Shown: positions 33,543-40,987 of the stretch, in pieces
Layout: each line of letters starts with the position of its first letter
Numbering within the stretch: the first letter of the stretch is position 1
From: Amnibacterium kyonggiense
GTDB lineage: Bacteria; Actinomycetota; Actinomycetes; Actinomycetales; Microbacteriaceae
Length of the DNA stretch: 64,000 nucleotides
Direction: 5' to 3'
Assembly: GCF_004364555.1 (NCBI RefSeq)
Contig: NZ_SOAM01000002.1
Coordinates: forward strand, 124,001 to 188,000
Program-made: the position numbers and the translations under genes
The notes under the pieces: generated by a model
Seen by the model: the letters and a program-made list of their open reading frames with translations, nothing else
The model's database searches: none
Told to the model about the DNA's origin: nothing

Positions 33543-33911
33543 ATGCCGGTCACCGGACCCGACTTCATCTCCCTGCAGGTGCGCGATCTCGAGCGCTCGG
33601 CTCGCTTCTACGAGCAGCACCTCGGCCTCGTCCGCGCGCAGGCCGGGCCGCCGCATGCTGTCGTGTTCGACACGAAGCCGATCGCGTTCGCCGTGCGCGA
33701 CCTCGCGCCCGGCACCGATCTCGACGGCGTCGCCGAGCCCGGCATCGGTGCCGCCGTGTGGCTGCACGCGACCGACGTGCAGGCGATCCACGACGCGCTC
33801 GTCGCGGCGGACGCCCCGATCGTCACCCCGCCGTTCGACGGCCCGTTCGGGCGCACGTTCGCGTTCGCGGATCCCGACGGCTACCGGATCACGCTCCACG
33901 ACCGCGGCTGA
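33543..33911 (+). CDS. VOC-family (glyoxalase/dioxygenase-fold) protein
   Basis: The 122-residue product has two beta-alpha-beta-beta-beta units of the vicinal oxygen chelate fold: FISLQVRDLERSARFYEQHLGL at the N-terminus and FAFADPDGYRITLHD at the C-terminus. It may be a small-molecule binding or modifying enzyme, or a resistance/sequestration protein. GAGAGGA gives a good ribosome site. Control by the divergent MarR protein suggests that an inducer related to its substrate switches it on. Confidence 0.85.
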   Translation: MPVTGPDFISLQVRDLERSARFYEQHLGLVRAQAGPPHAVVFDTKPIAFAVRDLAPGTDLDGVAEPGIGAAVWLHATDVQAIHDALVAADAPIVTPPFDGPFGRTFAFADPDGYRITLHDRG

Positions 33912-33928
33912 GGCGCCCGCGGTCGCGG

Positions 33929-34669
33929 TCACATCCGGGCGAGGAGGACGTCGACCTCCCCGCCCGGGGTGGCCGGGTCGAATCCGTGCTCGATCAACCA
34001 GCGCATGGAGGTCAGGCAGCGCAGCGACCACCAGCCGCGGATCACGGCGACATCGACCTCCGCGCCGTAGCCGGCGAGCACCTCGTCGAGGCGCTCCTCG
34101 TGCCCGAGGGTCAGGACGGCGAGGTCGAACACCGGGTCGCCCCGCCCCGCCTCCGACCAGTCGAGCACGCCGACGACCTCGTCGCCCGCGACGAACACGT
34201 GGTCGAGCTGCAGGTCGCCGTGCGTGAACGCCGGCGCGAAGGGGCGGAACGCGGCCTCCGCGACCTGCCGGTTCCGGTCAACGATGCGTTCCGTTAGGAC
34301 GCCGTTCGCGACGATCCAGGCGCACGCCTCGGCCAGCTCAGCGCGGTGACGATCCGGCACGCGGCCCGGCCACGGCGGCGGCGGGGTCCCGTGCAGTCGG
34401 CGGACCATCGCGCCCGCCGCGGTCCAGGCCGCCGCCGACGCGGTCGACGGGGCGCCGAGCCGGCCGAGCGCCGCGCCGGGCAGCGCCGCGAGCGCCAGCA
34501 CGTGCTCCTGCTGCCAGAGCACGTCCGCGGTCGGCACGGGCGCCGCCGCCATGCTGCGCGCCTCCCGGGCCAGCCGATCCGCGTCGCCGTCGATCTTCAC
34601 GAACACGTCGCCGACCCGCACGGTCGTGCGCTCCGCGTGGGCAACGACGACCTCGACCTCGTCGGTCAC
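33929..34669 (-). CDS. Aminoglycoside phosphotransferase-family kinase-like protein
   Basis: The 246-residue protein is APH/choline-kinase-like. The catalytic loop is FTHGDLQLDHVFV and the metal motif GVLDWSEAGRGDPVFDLA is intact. In most APH enzymes the loop reads HGDLxxxN; here the Asn position is His, which may alter metal binding. The N-terminal Lys (VFVKIDGD) fits the ATP-binding lobe. GTG 34669 overlaps the stop of the upstream glycosyltransferase-like gene by four bases. The substrate is unknown. Confidence 0.78.
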   Translation of the reverse strand: MTDEVEVVVAHAERTTVRVGDVFVKIDGDADRLAREARSMAAAPVPTADVLWQQEHVLALAALPGAALGRLGAPSTASAAAWTAAGAMVRRLHGTPPPPWPGRVPDRHRAELAEACAWIVANGVLTERIVDRNRQVAEAAFRPFAPAFTHGDLQLDHVFVAGDEVVGVLDWSEAGRGDPVFDLAVLTLGHEERLDEVLAGYGAEVDVAVIRGWWSLRCLTSMRWLIEHGFDPATPGGEVDVLLARM

Positions 34670-36156
34670 GGCGCCGTGCTCCGGATGACGTAGCGGCCGC
34701 TGCGGAACAGGACGGGACCGCGGTCGACCTCCGCGACCGATGCGGCGTTCAGCCGGGTGGCGCTGCGGACCCGGATGACCGCGTCGCCCGAGCGGAGGTA
34801 GCGCACGACGCCCGCCTGGTAGCGCGCGTTCCCCGTGCGGGCGAGCGGGACGCCGGCGACGCGCACCGCGTCGGGGCCGTAGCTGTAGCCGCTGACGTCC
34901 GGGCGGAGCGGGCAGCCGCGATCGAGATCGCGGGTGAGCACGTCCATGACGAGCAGGATGGTCGGGTCGTCGGCGACGATGCACCCGGGGATCCGTGCGG
35001 CCGCCGCCCGGAGCGCTGCGCCCGGCGGCCGCACGTCTACCCGGACGAGGTCGTGTGCCGCGTTCGCGCCGACGAGCCCGACGACCACGACGCCGACGAG
35101 GATCGGGCGCGCTGCCCGCGACCGCAGGCGCCCGGCGAGCGCGCCGACGGCGACGCCGACGACGAGGGCGAGCAGCGGTGCCGTGAGGCTCGCGTAGTGC
35201 GGGAACCACGACGGCGCGAGCAGGGCGACGACGAGGTCGGCGGCGCCGAGCGCGACGAAGACGCGCGACCGCCGGTCGATCGCCGCGAGCACGGTCGCGG
35301 CGAGCGTCCCGGCGAGTGCGACGGCCAGCGCGAGCGCCGGCGGCACGCCGGGGATCGGGGTCCTCGAGTGGATGCCGGTCACGCCGAGCATCGACGCGAG
35401 GCGGACGACCGGCGTCGCCCCGACGAATCGCGGCCGGCCGAGCTGGGCGAGGGCCACCTGCGCCACGAACTGCTGCGGTGCAAGGGCGAAGAAGGGCAGC
35501 ATCACGACGCCGACCGCGACGACGAGACCGATCAGCACGCGGAGGCGGGCACCGCGGGCCGCGAGCAGGATCACCAGGGCGGCCACGACGTACCAGCCCT
35601 TGAAGTCGATCGCGACGCCGAGGAGGGCGCCGACGCCGAGCGCGGCACCGCGGCCGGTGCGGGTCGCGCGGGGGAGGAGCGCGAGCGCGCCGAGCACGGC
35701 GAGGGTGCCGGCCGGTTCCAGCAGCGCCGTCCGCTCGTCGTAGACCGCCGGCGCGAAGACGGCGTAGCAGAGGCCGCCCGCGAGCGCCGCCGCGAACCCG
35801 AACGGCCGGAGGACCACGACGACCATCGCGGCGCTCGCGGCGCCGACCAGCTCGAACGCGACCCGGAACGCCGCGAGCGCGACCGGGTCGCCGAGCAGCC
35901 GCGCGAGGAGCGCGAACGGCGACGCCGCGAGGAGCATCCCCGGCGGCTGCAGGAAGAGGAAGTCCCGGTACGGCACCCGGCCGTGCACCATCGCGGCCGC
36001 CGACGACAGGTGGACGCCGTCGTCGTAGGCGTTGATGCCGAGCAGGCCGCCGCCGTGCAGCTCCATGTGCAGGCGCAGCGCGAACGCCACCGCGGCGACG
36101 CCGCCGACGAGCGCGACCCGACCGCGGCGGGATACGGGACCGCCCTCCGAGGTCAC
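34666..36156 (-). CDS. Polytopic membrane glycosyltransferase (GT39/ArnT-like)
   Basis: The 496-residue membrane protein has about 11 hydrophobic helices. In the first outside loop there is an acidic pair, NAYDDGVHL, and then GRVPYRDFLFLQPPG, as in GT-C mannosyl/arabinosyltransferases that use polyprenyl-phosphate sugars. A soluble C-terminal domain (about 390-496) follows. GTG 36156 is chosen because GGAGG lies 5 bases upstream; ATG 36189 would add 11 residues. It is coupled to the APH-like gene. Donor and acceptor are unknown. Confidence 0.75.
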   Translation of the reverse strand: MTSEGGPVSRRGRVALVGGVAAVAFALRLHMELHGGGLLGINAYDDGVHLSSAAAMVHGRVPYRDFLFLQPPGMLLAASPFALLARLLGDPVALAAFRVAFELVGAASAAMVVVVLRPFGFAAALAGGLCYAVFAPAVYDERTALLEPAGTLAVLGALALLPRATRTGRGAALGVGALLGVAIDFKGWYVVAALVILLAARGARLRVLIGLVVAVGVVMLPFFALAPQQFVAQVALAQLGRPRFVGATPVVRLASMLGVTGIHSRTPIPGVPPALALAVALAGTLAATVLAAIDRRSRVFVALGAADLVVALLAPSWFPHYASLTAPLLALVVGVAVGALAGRLRSRAARPILVGVVVVGLVGANAAHDLVRVDVRPPGAALRAAAARIPGCIVADDPTILLVMDVLTRDLDRGCPLRPDVSGYSYGPDAVRVAGVPLARTGNARYQAGVVRYLRSGDAVIRVRSATRLNAASVAEVDRGPVLFRSGRYVIRSTAP

Positions 36157-36254
36157 GGTCGCCTCCGTCCCATGTCGGTCGCGCTCCATCGAGCGCTGAT
36201 CGGATGGTGGACCAGGGGCCGGCCGGGCGGATGCATCGGACGTGACCGGCCGGC

Positions 36255-36902
36255 TCAGTCGTGCGGCACGCGCTCCCGGGAGTCCCGGGTCTCGGACGCG
36301 CCGCCGACGGTCGTGGACTCGCGCCACGCGGTGTCGACGGCGCCGGCCCGTCGTCGGATCGCGGGGAGGTGCGGCTGCACCGCGACCGCGACGCCCCAGA
36401 CGAGCAGCGCGACCGGCCGGACGGCGTCGAGGTGCCAGTCGACGTAGGCGAGCGGGAACGCGCCGAGCGGCACCGTGCTCATCACCGCGACGAGCAGCGC
36501 ATCGGCCGCGACGACGACGAACGCCCACCGGGCGACGCCGCCGAGCCGGGTGGTGCGGGCGATCTCGACCGCGGCGACGACGGTCGCGGCCGTGACGAGC
36601 CAGAGCAGCGTCATGCCGACGGCGACCCCCGGGACCGGTGCGAGCCGGAACAGCAGCGGACCGAGCCCCGTCACGATGAGGGCGGCGACTCCCGCCCGCG
36701 AGCGGTCGACGATGCGGCGCGCCGCGAGCAGGCCGCACCCGACGGCGAGGGCGACCTCGGCGAGGAGCAGCAGCGCCGTGACGTCGCCGACGTCGAGCTG
36801 GCGCGTGAGCGCGAGCGGGCCGGCCGCGGCGACGGCCGCGCCGCCGATCGTGGTTGCGGTGTCGGGTGCTGCGGTCCGGGCCACGGTGCCCCTCCTGGTC
36901 AT
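36255..36902 (-). CDS. Polytopic membrane protein, unknown
   Basis: The 215-residue protein has about six hydrophobic helices and a hydrophilic C-terminal tail. No family is recognised. ATG 36902 overlaps the stop of the upstream gene by four bases (ATGA). GTG 36884 has a better ribosome site (AGGAGG) and would remove six residues. It probably forms a pair with the upstream membrane protein. Confidence 0.65.
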   Translation of the reverse strand: MTRRGTVARTAAPDTATTIGGAAVAAAGPLALTRQLDVGDVTALLLLAEVALAVGCGLLAARRIVDRSRAGVAALIVTGLGPLLFRLAPVPGVAVGMTLLWLVTAATVVAAVEIARTTRLGGVARWAFVVVAADALLVAVMSTVPLGAFPLAYVDWHLDAVRPVALLVWGVAVAVQPHLPAIRRRAGAVDTAWRESTTVGGASETRDSRERVPHD

Positions 36903-37288
36903 CGGCCTCGATGCGGGTGCGCGGAGCGTACTGCGGATCCGCCCGGCGGCGTCAGCACGGCGCGCGCGGCCCGTCGCCGGTCGGGGCGCAGCTGCGCCCG
37001 GACGAGCGCGACGGCGGTGCCCGCGCCGGCGAGGAGGAGGACGCCGCCGAGGAGCATCAGGTCGCGGTACAGGAAGCCGAGATCGGTCGGCGTCCCCAGG
37101 TCGCCCGTCGCCCCCACCGGATGCCGGAGCGCGAGCAGGGACAGGAGGAGCACCGCGAGGCCGAGCGCCGCCGTCAGCACGCCGACGACCGCGAGGACGA
37201 GCCGCCGGTCGGACATCGGCACGATCTCGTTGCGGCGCTCCACGTCGTGCACGGTATCGGCCGGCACGGACGGCGGTGGGGCCTTCAC
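36899..37288 (-). CDS. Two-helix membrane protein, unknown
   Basis: The 129-residue product has two hydrophobic helices (about 31-53 and 76-96) with a basic C-terminus (RPDRRRAARAV). GTG 37288 has GGGAG upstream; ATG 37216 is an alternative that starts right at the first helix. It lies 27 bp after the PadR gene and overlaps the next gene, so it may be the distal part of the DUF4097-PadR operon. Confidence 0.55.
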   Translation of the reverse strand: MKAPPPSVPADTVHDVERRNEIVPMSDRRLVLAVVGVLTAALGLAVLLLSLLALRHPVGATGDLGTPTDLGFLYRDLMLLGGVLLLAGAGTAVALVRAQLRPDRRRAARAVLTPPGGSAVRSAHPHRGR

Positions 37289-37315
37289 CCTGGAACTCCC
37301 GGGCGATCGAGCCGC

Positions 37316-37927
37316 TCAGTCCCGCAGCAGCGCGTCGATCGCGGCGCGGGTCTCCGCGAGCCGCGCCCGCAGCAGCGGCAGCACCGCGTCGGGCAGCGCG
37401 CCGCGCGCGGCCGCGGTGCGGAGCTGCGCACGGAGGTCGTGGCGGAAGGCGGTCAGCAGCTCGTCGGCCTCCTCGGCGGCGCGACGGGCGGTCGTGCGCG
37501 CGCCGGCGTCGTCGCGGTCCCGATCCCGACGCGGCCGCGACGGGGCGGTCGCCGACGCCGCGAGGTCGGCGCGGAGGGCGCGCATCGCCTCGTCGACGGA
37601 GGCGCGGACGTCCCCGGCGAGGCGCTGCACGGACTCGTCGACCTCCGCCCGGAGCGCGTCGAGGTCGCCGCGGCGTTCGGCCACGAGCGCCCGCCCGGCG
37701 TCCGTGATCTCGTGGACGGTGCGCCGGCCGTCGCTCCGCGCGACGATCAGCCCCTCCTCCTGCAGCCGGGTCAACCGCGGGTAGACGGTGCCCGCGCTCG
37801 GCGCGTAGGTGCCGCCGAATCGGTTCGACAGCTCCTGGATCAGCTCGTAGCCGTGCATGGGGCGCTCGGCGAGCAGCCCGAGCAGGTACAGCCGCAGCTG
37901 CCCGTGACCGAAGACCGAGGCCCTCAC
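37316..37927 (-). CDS. PadR-family transcriptional regulator
   Basis: The 203-residue regulator has the PadR winged helix at the N-terminus: LRLYLLGLLAERPMHGYELIQ, then GTVYPRLTRLQEEGLI for the recognition helix and GRRTVHEITDAGR for the wing. A long charged C-terminal helical region (about 90-200) follows for dimerisation. GTG 37927 overlaps the DUF4097 stop by four bases. It is the likely binder of the two ATATAT palindromes upstream of the operon, acting as an autorepressor. Confidence 0.88.
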   Translation of the reverse strand: MRASVFGHGQLRLYLLGLLAERPMHGYELIQELSNRFGGTYAPSAGTVYPRLTRLQEEGLIVARSDGRRTVHEITDAGRALVAERRGDLDALRAEVDESVQRLAGDVRASVDEAMRALRADLAASATAPSRPRRDRDRDDAGARTTARRAAEEADELLTAFRHDLRAQLRTAAARGALPDAVLPLLRARLAETRAAIDALLRD

Positions 37928-38733
37928 CGCTCGCCCGTGTGCACGATCCGCACCGTACCGCTCGAGGTCTCGATGCGGACGCGCGTCGGGTCGTTGCCCG
38001 GTCCGGCCCAGCCGCCGCGGTAGCCGCCGAGCAGGCGGCCGGCGTCCGTGCCGTCGACGTGCAGCGCCCCGCTGACCGAGTCGACCGCGTACTCGGCCGC
38101 GCGGTCGTCGCCGAGCCGGAGGACGACCTCGCCGCTGACGGAGCGCACCTCGACCCGGTCGGGCGCCTCGAGGTCGAGGAACACGTCGCCGCTGACGCCC
38201 GTGCAGTCGAAGCGGGTGACGGGGCCGGTCGCGGTCGCCGCGCCGCTGACCGTGGTGATCTCGAGCGCGCCCTCGTGCTCGCGGACGGCGAGCTCGGCGC
38301 TGACGCCCTCGAGGACGGCGCGGCCGGCGGTCGCGTCGCAGACGACGTCGCCGCTCACGGTGCGGACGGCGAGCCCCTCCTTCATCCCGCTGACCAGCAC
38401 CGCGGCGGAGGTGACGGCCAGGTCCACCTGCGCGCGGCGGTCGACGCGGACGGTCACCGCGGCCTTCGAGCCCTGGCCGAAGGGGAGCTCCGCGCCGACG
38501 CGGAGGACGCCGCCGTCCAGCCGCACCGGCAGGGACCCGCCGGCCGCCTCGTGCACCTCGATCGACGCGCCCGGTTCGTCGCGGCCGATCACGTCGACCT
38601 CGCCGCTCGTCACGCGGATCCGCAGTCGTCGCACCTCGCCGACGTCGAGCGCGCCGCCCTCCCGGATCGCGGTGTCGACGACCTCCTCGGTGTTCGGCTC
38701 GGCGGCGGGGGTCGTGGCGGGATCGGTGCCCAT
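37924..38733 (-). CDS. DUF4097 beta-helical repeat protein
   Basis: The 269-residue protein has the repeating beta-strand pattern of DUF4097/DUF2807 (right-handed beta-helix): serial TVSGDVVCDATAG, GVSAELAVREHEGALEI, TVSGAATATG and SVSGEVVLRL units with conserved VSG turns. No signal peptide. Such proteins often sit with PadR regulators in actinobacteria; the role is unknown. ATG 38733 has AGGAG at good distance. In-frame sequence continues upstream to an ATG at 39015, but that stretch fits better as another frame (see the small gene there). Confidence 0.85.
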   Translation of the reverse strand: MGTDPATTPAAEPNTEEVVDTAIREGGALDVGEVRRLRIRVTSGEVDVIGRDEPGASIEVHEAAGGSLPVRLDGGVLRVGAELPFGQGSKAAVTVRVDRRAQVDLAVTSAAVLVSGMKEGLAVRTVSGDVVCDATAGRAVLEGVSAELAVREHEGALEITTVSGAATATGPVTRFDCTGVSGDVFLDLEAPDRVEVRSVSGEVVLRLGDDRAAEYAVDSVSGALHVDGTDAGRLLGGYRGGWAGPGNDPTRVRIETSSGTVRIVHTGER

Positions 38734-38819
38734 GGCGTGCTCCTGTTCGGGGTGGTCGGACGGGGACGGGGGATCGGACGGCGGCGATGGTCGCGGTCGG
38801 CGCAGCCGGGCGGCCACGG

Positions 38820-39015
38820 TCAGCAGAAGGGGCGCTGCAGGGCGGTGGGGCGCTCGACGCGGTGGAGATCGATCGCCGGCGCGGGACGGTCGCGCAGCCG
38901 TCCGCCCCACGAGAGCAGCGCCAGTCCAGCGCGCGTCGCGAGCCGCTCGAGGCTCGGGGTCACGCGGTCCCGGCGGGGGGACGGAGACGAGGATCCAGGT
39001 GTCGTTCGTGCTCAT
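38820..39015 (-). pseudogene. Short first gene of the DUF4097-PadR operon, apparently frameshifted
   Basis: ATG 39015 has a very good ribosome site (GGAGG) and reads MSTNDTWILVSVP. From GTG 38963 another frame reads VTPSLERLATRAGLALLSW and ends ALQRPFC at 38820, and this looks like real protein. A run of six C on the coding strand (38975-38980) lies exactly between; removing one C would join the two into a 64-residue product. So this is either a true frameshift mutation, a sequencing error, or a separate 47-residue gene from GTG 38963. It would lie 86 bp before the DUF4097 gene. No function is known. Confidence 0.45.
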
Positions 39016-39040
39016 GATGGCCTCCGCTCGGTCGCCGAAA

Positions 39041-39095
39041 CGAGATATATCTCGAAGGTGGGACGAAGTCTGTCGCGAGTCAAGATATATCTTGA
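39041..39095. promoter_or_regulatory. Two PadR-type palindromic operators
   Basis: CGAGATATATCTCG (39041-39054) and TCAAGATATATCTTGA (39080-39095) are perfect palindromes sharing AGATATATCT, 40 bp centre to centre. They are the most AT-rich spot in the region and lie upstream of the DUF4097-PadR operon and a divergent small gene. PadR autoregulation is the likely use. Confidence 0.75.
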
Positions 39096-39144
39096 GGTTC
39101 ACGCGGGCGATGCGCTGTCCGACGTGTGGAGTACACCGGCTCGC

Positions 39145-39279
39145 ATGATCTGCGCGTTCTGCGGCGGCACGGCGCTCGCGGTCGTCCTGCTGCCCGGGCA
39201 CGACCGGCCGGAGGCGACGGTCTGCCTCGGCTGCGGTCGTGCGCAGCCGATCGAGCAGGACCACGCCGTCGATCGGTGA
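39145..39279 (+). CDS. Small zinc-ribbon protein of 44 residues
   Basis: The product MICAFCGGTALAVV...VCLGCGRAQPIEQ has two CxxC pairs (C3-x2-C6 and C27-x2-C30), a typical zinc ribbon. It is preceded only by a weak ribosome site. The divergent twin PadR operators lie 50-100 bp upstream and may control it as well. Confidence is limited by its length. Confidence 0.5.
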   Translation: MICAFCGGTALAVVLLPGHDRPEATVCLGCGRAQPIEQDHAVDR

Positions 39280-39340
39280 GCCGGAGAAACCCGCGCGTGA
39301 ACGCTCACGCAGCGGGCGGGGGAGCGGGCAGGATGGCCCC

Positions 39341-40900
39341 GTGACCGACGACGACCACGCCACCGCCCGCCTGCCGAAGCTCGATCTCGACGCCCTCCCG
39401 CCGGCCGTCGACGTCAGCGACAACACCGCCGCGCTGGCCCGGGTGCGCGCCGTCATCGACGCCGGGCCCTACCGGGACGAGTGGCCGTCGCTGCAGGGGT
39501 ACCGCCCGCCGCGCTGGTACCAGGACGCGAGGTTCGGGATCTTCCTGCACTGGGGCGTCTACGCCGTGGCGGGCTTCCGCGGCGAGTGGTACGCCCGGAA
39601 CACCTACCTGCAGGCGCAGGACGAGTTCCGGCACCACGTCGACACGTACGGCCCGCACCGCGACTTCGGCTACAAGGACCTCATCCCGTCGTTCACGATG
39701 CACGACTTCGACCCGGACGCCTGGGCGGCCCTGTTCCGGCGCGCGGGCGCGCAGTTCGTCGTGCCCGTCGCCGAGCACCACGACGGCTTCGCGATGTACG
39801 CGACCGAGCGCTCGCGCTGGAGCGCGGCACAGCTCGGCCCGCGCCGCGACGTGTTCGGGGACCTCGCCGCCGCGGTGGATCGCGCGTGGATGGTCCGCGG
39901 CGCCTCGTCGCACCGGGCGGAGCACTGGTGGTTCATGAACGGCGGCGCCCGCTTCGACTCGGATGTGCTCGACCCGCGGACCATCGACTTCTACGGCCCC
40001 GCGCAGCGCGAGGAGTCCGCGCCGAACGAGCGGTTCCTGGAGGACTGGCTGCTCCGCACCGTCGAGATCATCGACGGCTACCGGCCGCAGGTGCTCTGGT
40101 TCGACTGGTGGATCGAGCAGCCCGCGTTCGAGCCGTACCGGCGGATGCTCGCCGCGTACTACTACAACCGCGCCGCCGAGTGGGGCCGCGAGGTCGTCAT
40201 CAACTACAAGTGGGACGCGTTCGCCGAGGGGTCCGCCGTCTACGACATCGAGCGCGGCGCGATGGGCGGCATCCGACCGGACGTCTGGCAGAGCGACACC
40301 GCCGTGTCGAAGACCGCCTGGAGCTGGGTGCGCGACGGGCACGACTACAAGACGGTGCGCGACCTGATCGCCGAGCTCGCCGACACCGTCGCGAAGAACG
40401 GCGTGCTGCTGCTCAACGTGGGGCCGAAGCCCGACGGGACGATCCCGGAGGAGGAGCAGCGGATCCTCGAGGCGATCGGCGCCTGGCTGACCCGCAACGG
40501 CGAGGCGATCTACGGCAGCCGCCCGTGGACGATCCCGGCCGAGGGGCCGACCCGTCCCGCGGTGGGCTCGTTCGTCGACGCCGCGGCGCCCGAGTACGGA
40601 CCAGCCGACTTCCGCTTCACGACCCGGCGCGACGTGACCGGCGACTTCGTCCACGCCATCCAGCTCGGCGCGGCGGAGGGCGGCCGGGTGGTGGTCCGCT
40701 CGTTCGGCACCGATGCGGGGCTGCTGACCCGCGGCATCGCCGACGTCTCCGTGCTCGGCGCCGCGGGCCCGGTCCGGTGGTCGCGGGAACCGGACGCGCT
40801 CGTCGTCGAGCTCGGGGACGCGGACCCGGACGCGGTGGTCGTCAAGGTCTCGCTCGAGCCGGAGGCGGTGCAGCCGCGGCAGGACGCCCTCCACGGCTGA
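39341..40900 (+). CDS. Alpha-L-fucosidase (GH29)
   Basis: The 519-residue cytoplasmic enzyme has GH29 blocks: FGIFLHWGVYAVAGFRGEWY, VAEHHDGFAMY, SSHRAEHWWFMNGG and the nucleophile D255 in VLWFDWWIEQP. A KNGVLLLNVGPKPDGTIP segment closes the barrel and a beta-rich domain ends it. There is no signal peptide, so imported fucosides are the likely substrate. No transporter or fucose-use gene is adjacent. GTG 39341 is preceded by AGGA. Its 3' end is 7 bp from an 81-bp palindromic repeat. Confidence 0.9.
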   Translation: MTDDDHATARLPKLDLDALPPAVDVSDNTAALARVRAVIDAGPYRDEWPSLQGYRPPRWYQDARFGIFLHWGVYAVAGFRGEWYARNTYLQAQDEFRHHVDTYGPHRDFGYKDLIPSFTMHDFDPDAWAALFRRAGAQFVVPVAEHHDGFAMYATERSRWSAAQLGPRRDVFGDLAAAVDRAWMVRGASSHRAEHWWFMNGGARFDSDVLDPRTIDFYGPAQREESAPNERFLEDWLLRTVEIIDGYRPQVLWFDWWIEQPAFEPYRRMLAAYYYNRAAEWGREVVINYKWDAFAEGSAVYDIERGAMGGIRPDVWQSDTAVSKTAWSWVRDGHDYKTVRDLIAELADTVAKNGVLLLNVGPKPDGTIPEEEQRILEAIGAWLTRNGEAIYGSRPWTIPAEGPTRPAVGSFVDAAAPEYGPADFRFTTRRDVTGDFVHAIQLGAAEGGRVVVRSFGTDAGLLTRGIADVSVLGAAGPVRWSREPDALVVELGDADPDAVVVKVSLEPEAVQPRQDALHG

Positions 40901-40906
40901 ACCGTG

Positions 40907-40987
40907 CACGGATCAGGACGATCCGTCCGACGCGCCGAGACTCAGCGCTGCGGCTCCGGCGTGTCGGCCCGGACGTCCTGATCCGCG
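40907..40987. repeat. 81-bp palindromic repeat, copy 1
   Basis: CACGGATCAGGACG (40907-40920) and CGTCCTGATCCGCG (40974-40987) form 14-bp outer arms with one mismatch, 53 bp apart. An inner stem GACGCGCCG / CGGCGTGTC sits at the same offsets as in the copy at 50322-50402. It spans the convergent ends of the fucosidase and helicase genes and supplies the last 15 codons of the helicase. Confidence 0.8.

Noticed and set aside
38733-39015. Start of the DUF4097 protein at ATG 39015 instead of 38733
   Set aside because: The extra 94 residues are Arg/Pro-rich without DUF4097 pattern, whereas ATG 38733 has its own ribosome site; the upstream stretch fits a separate small gene.
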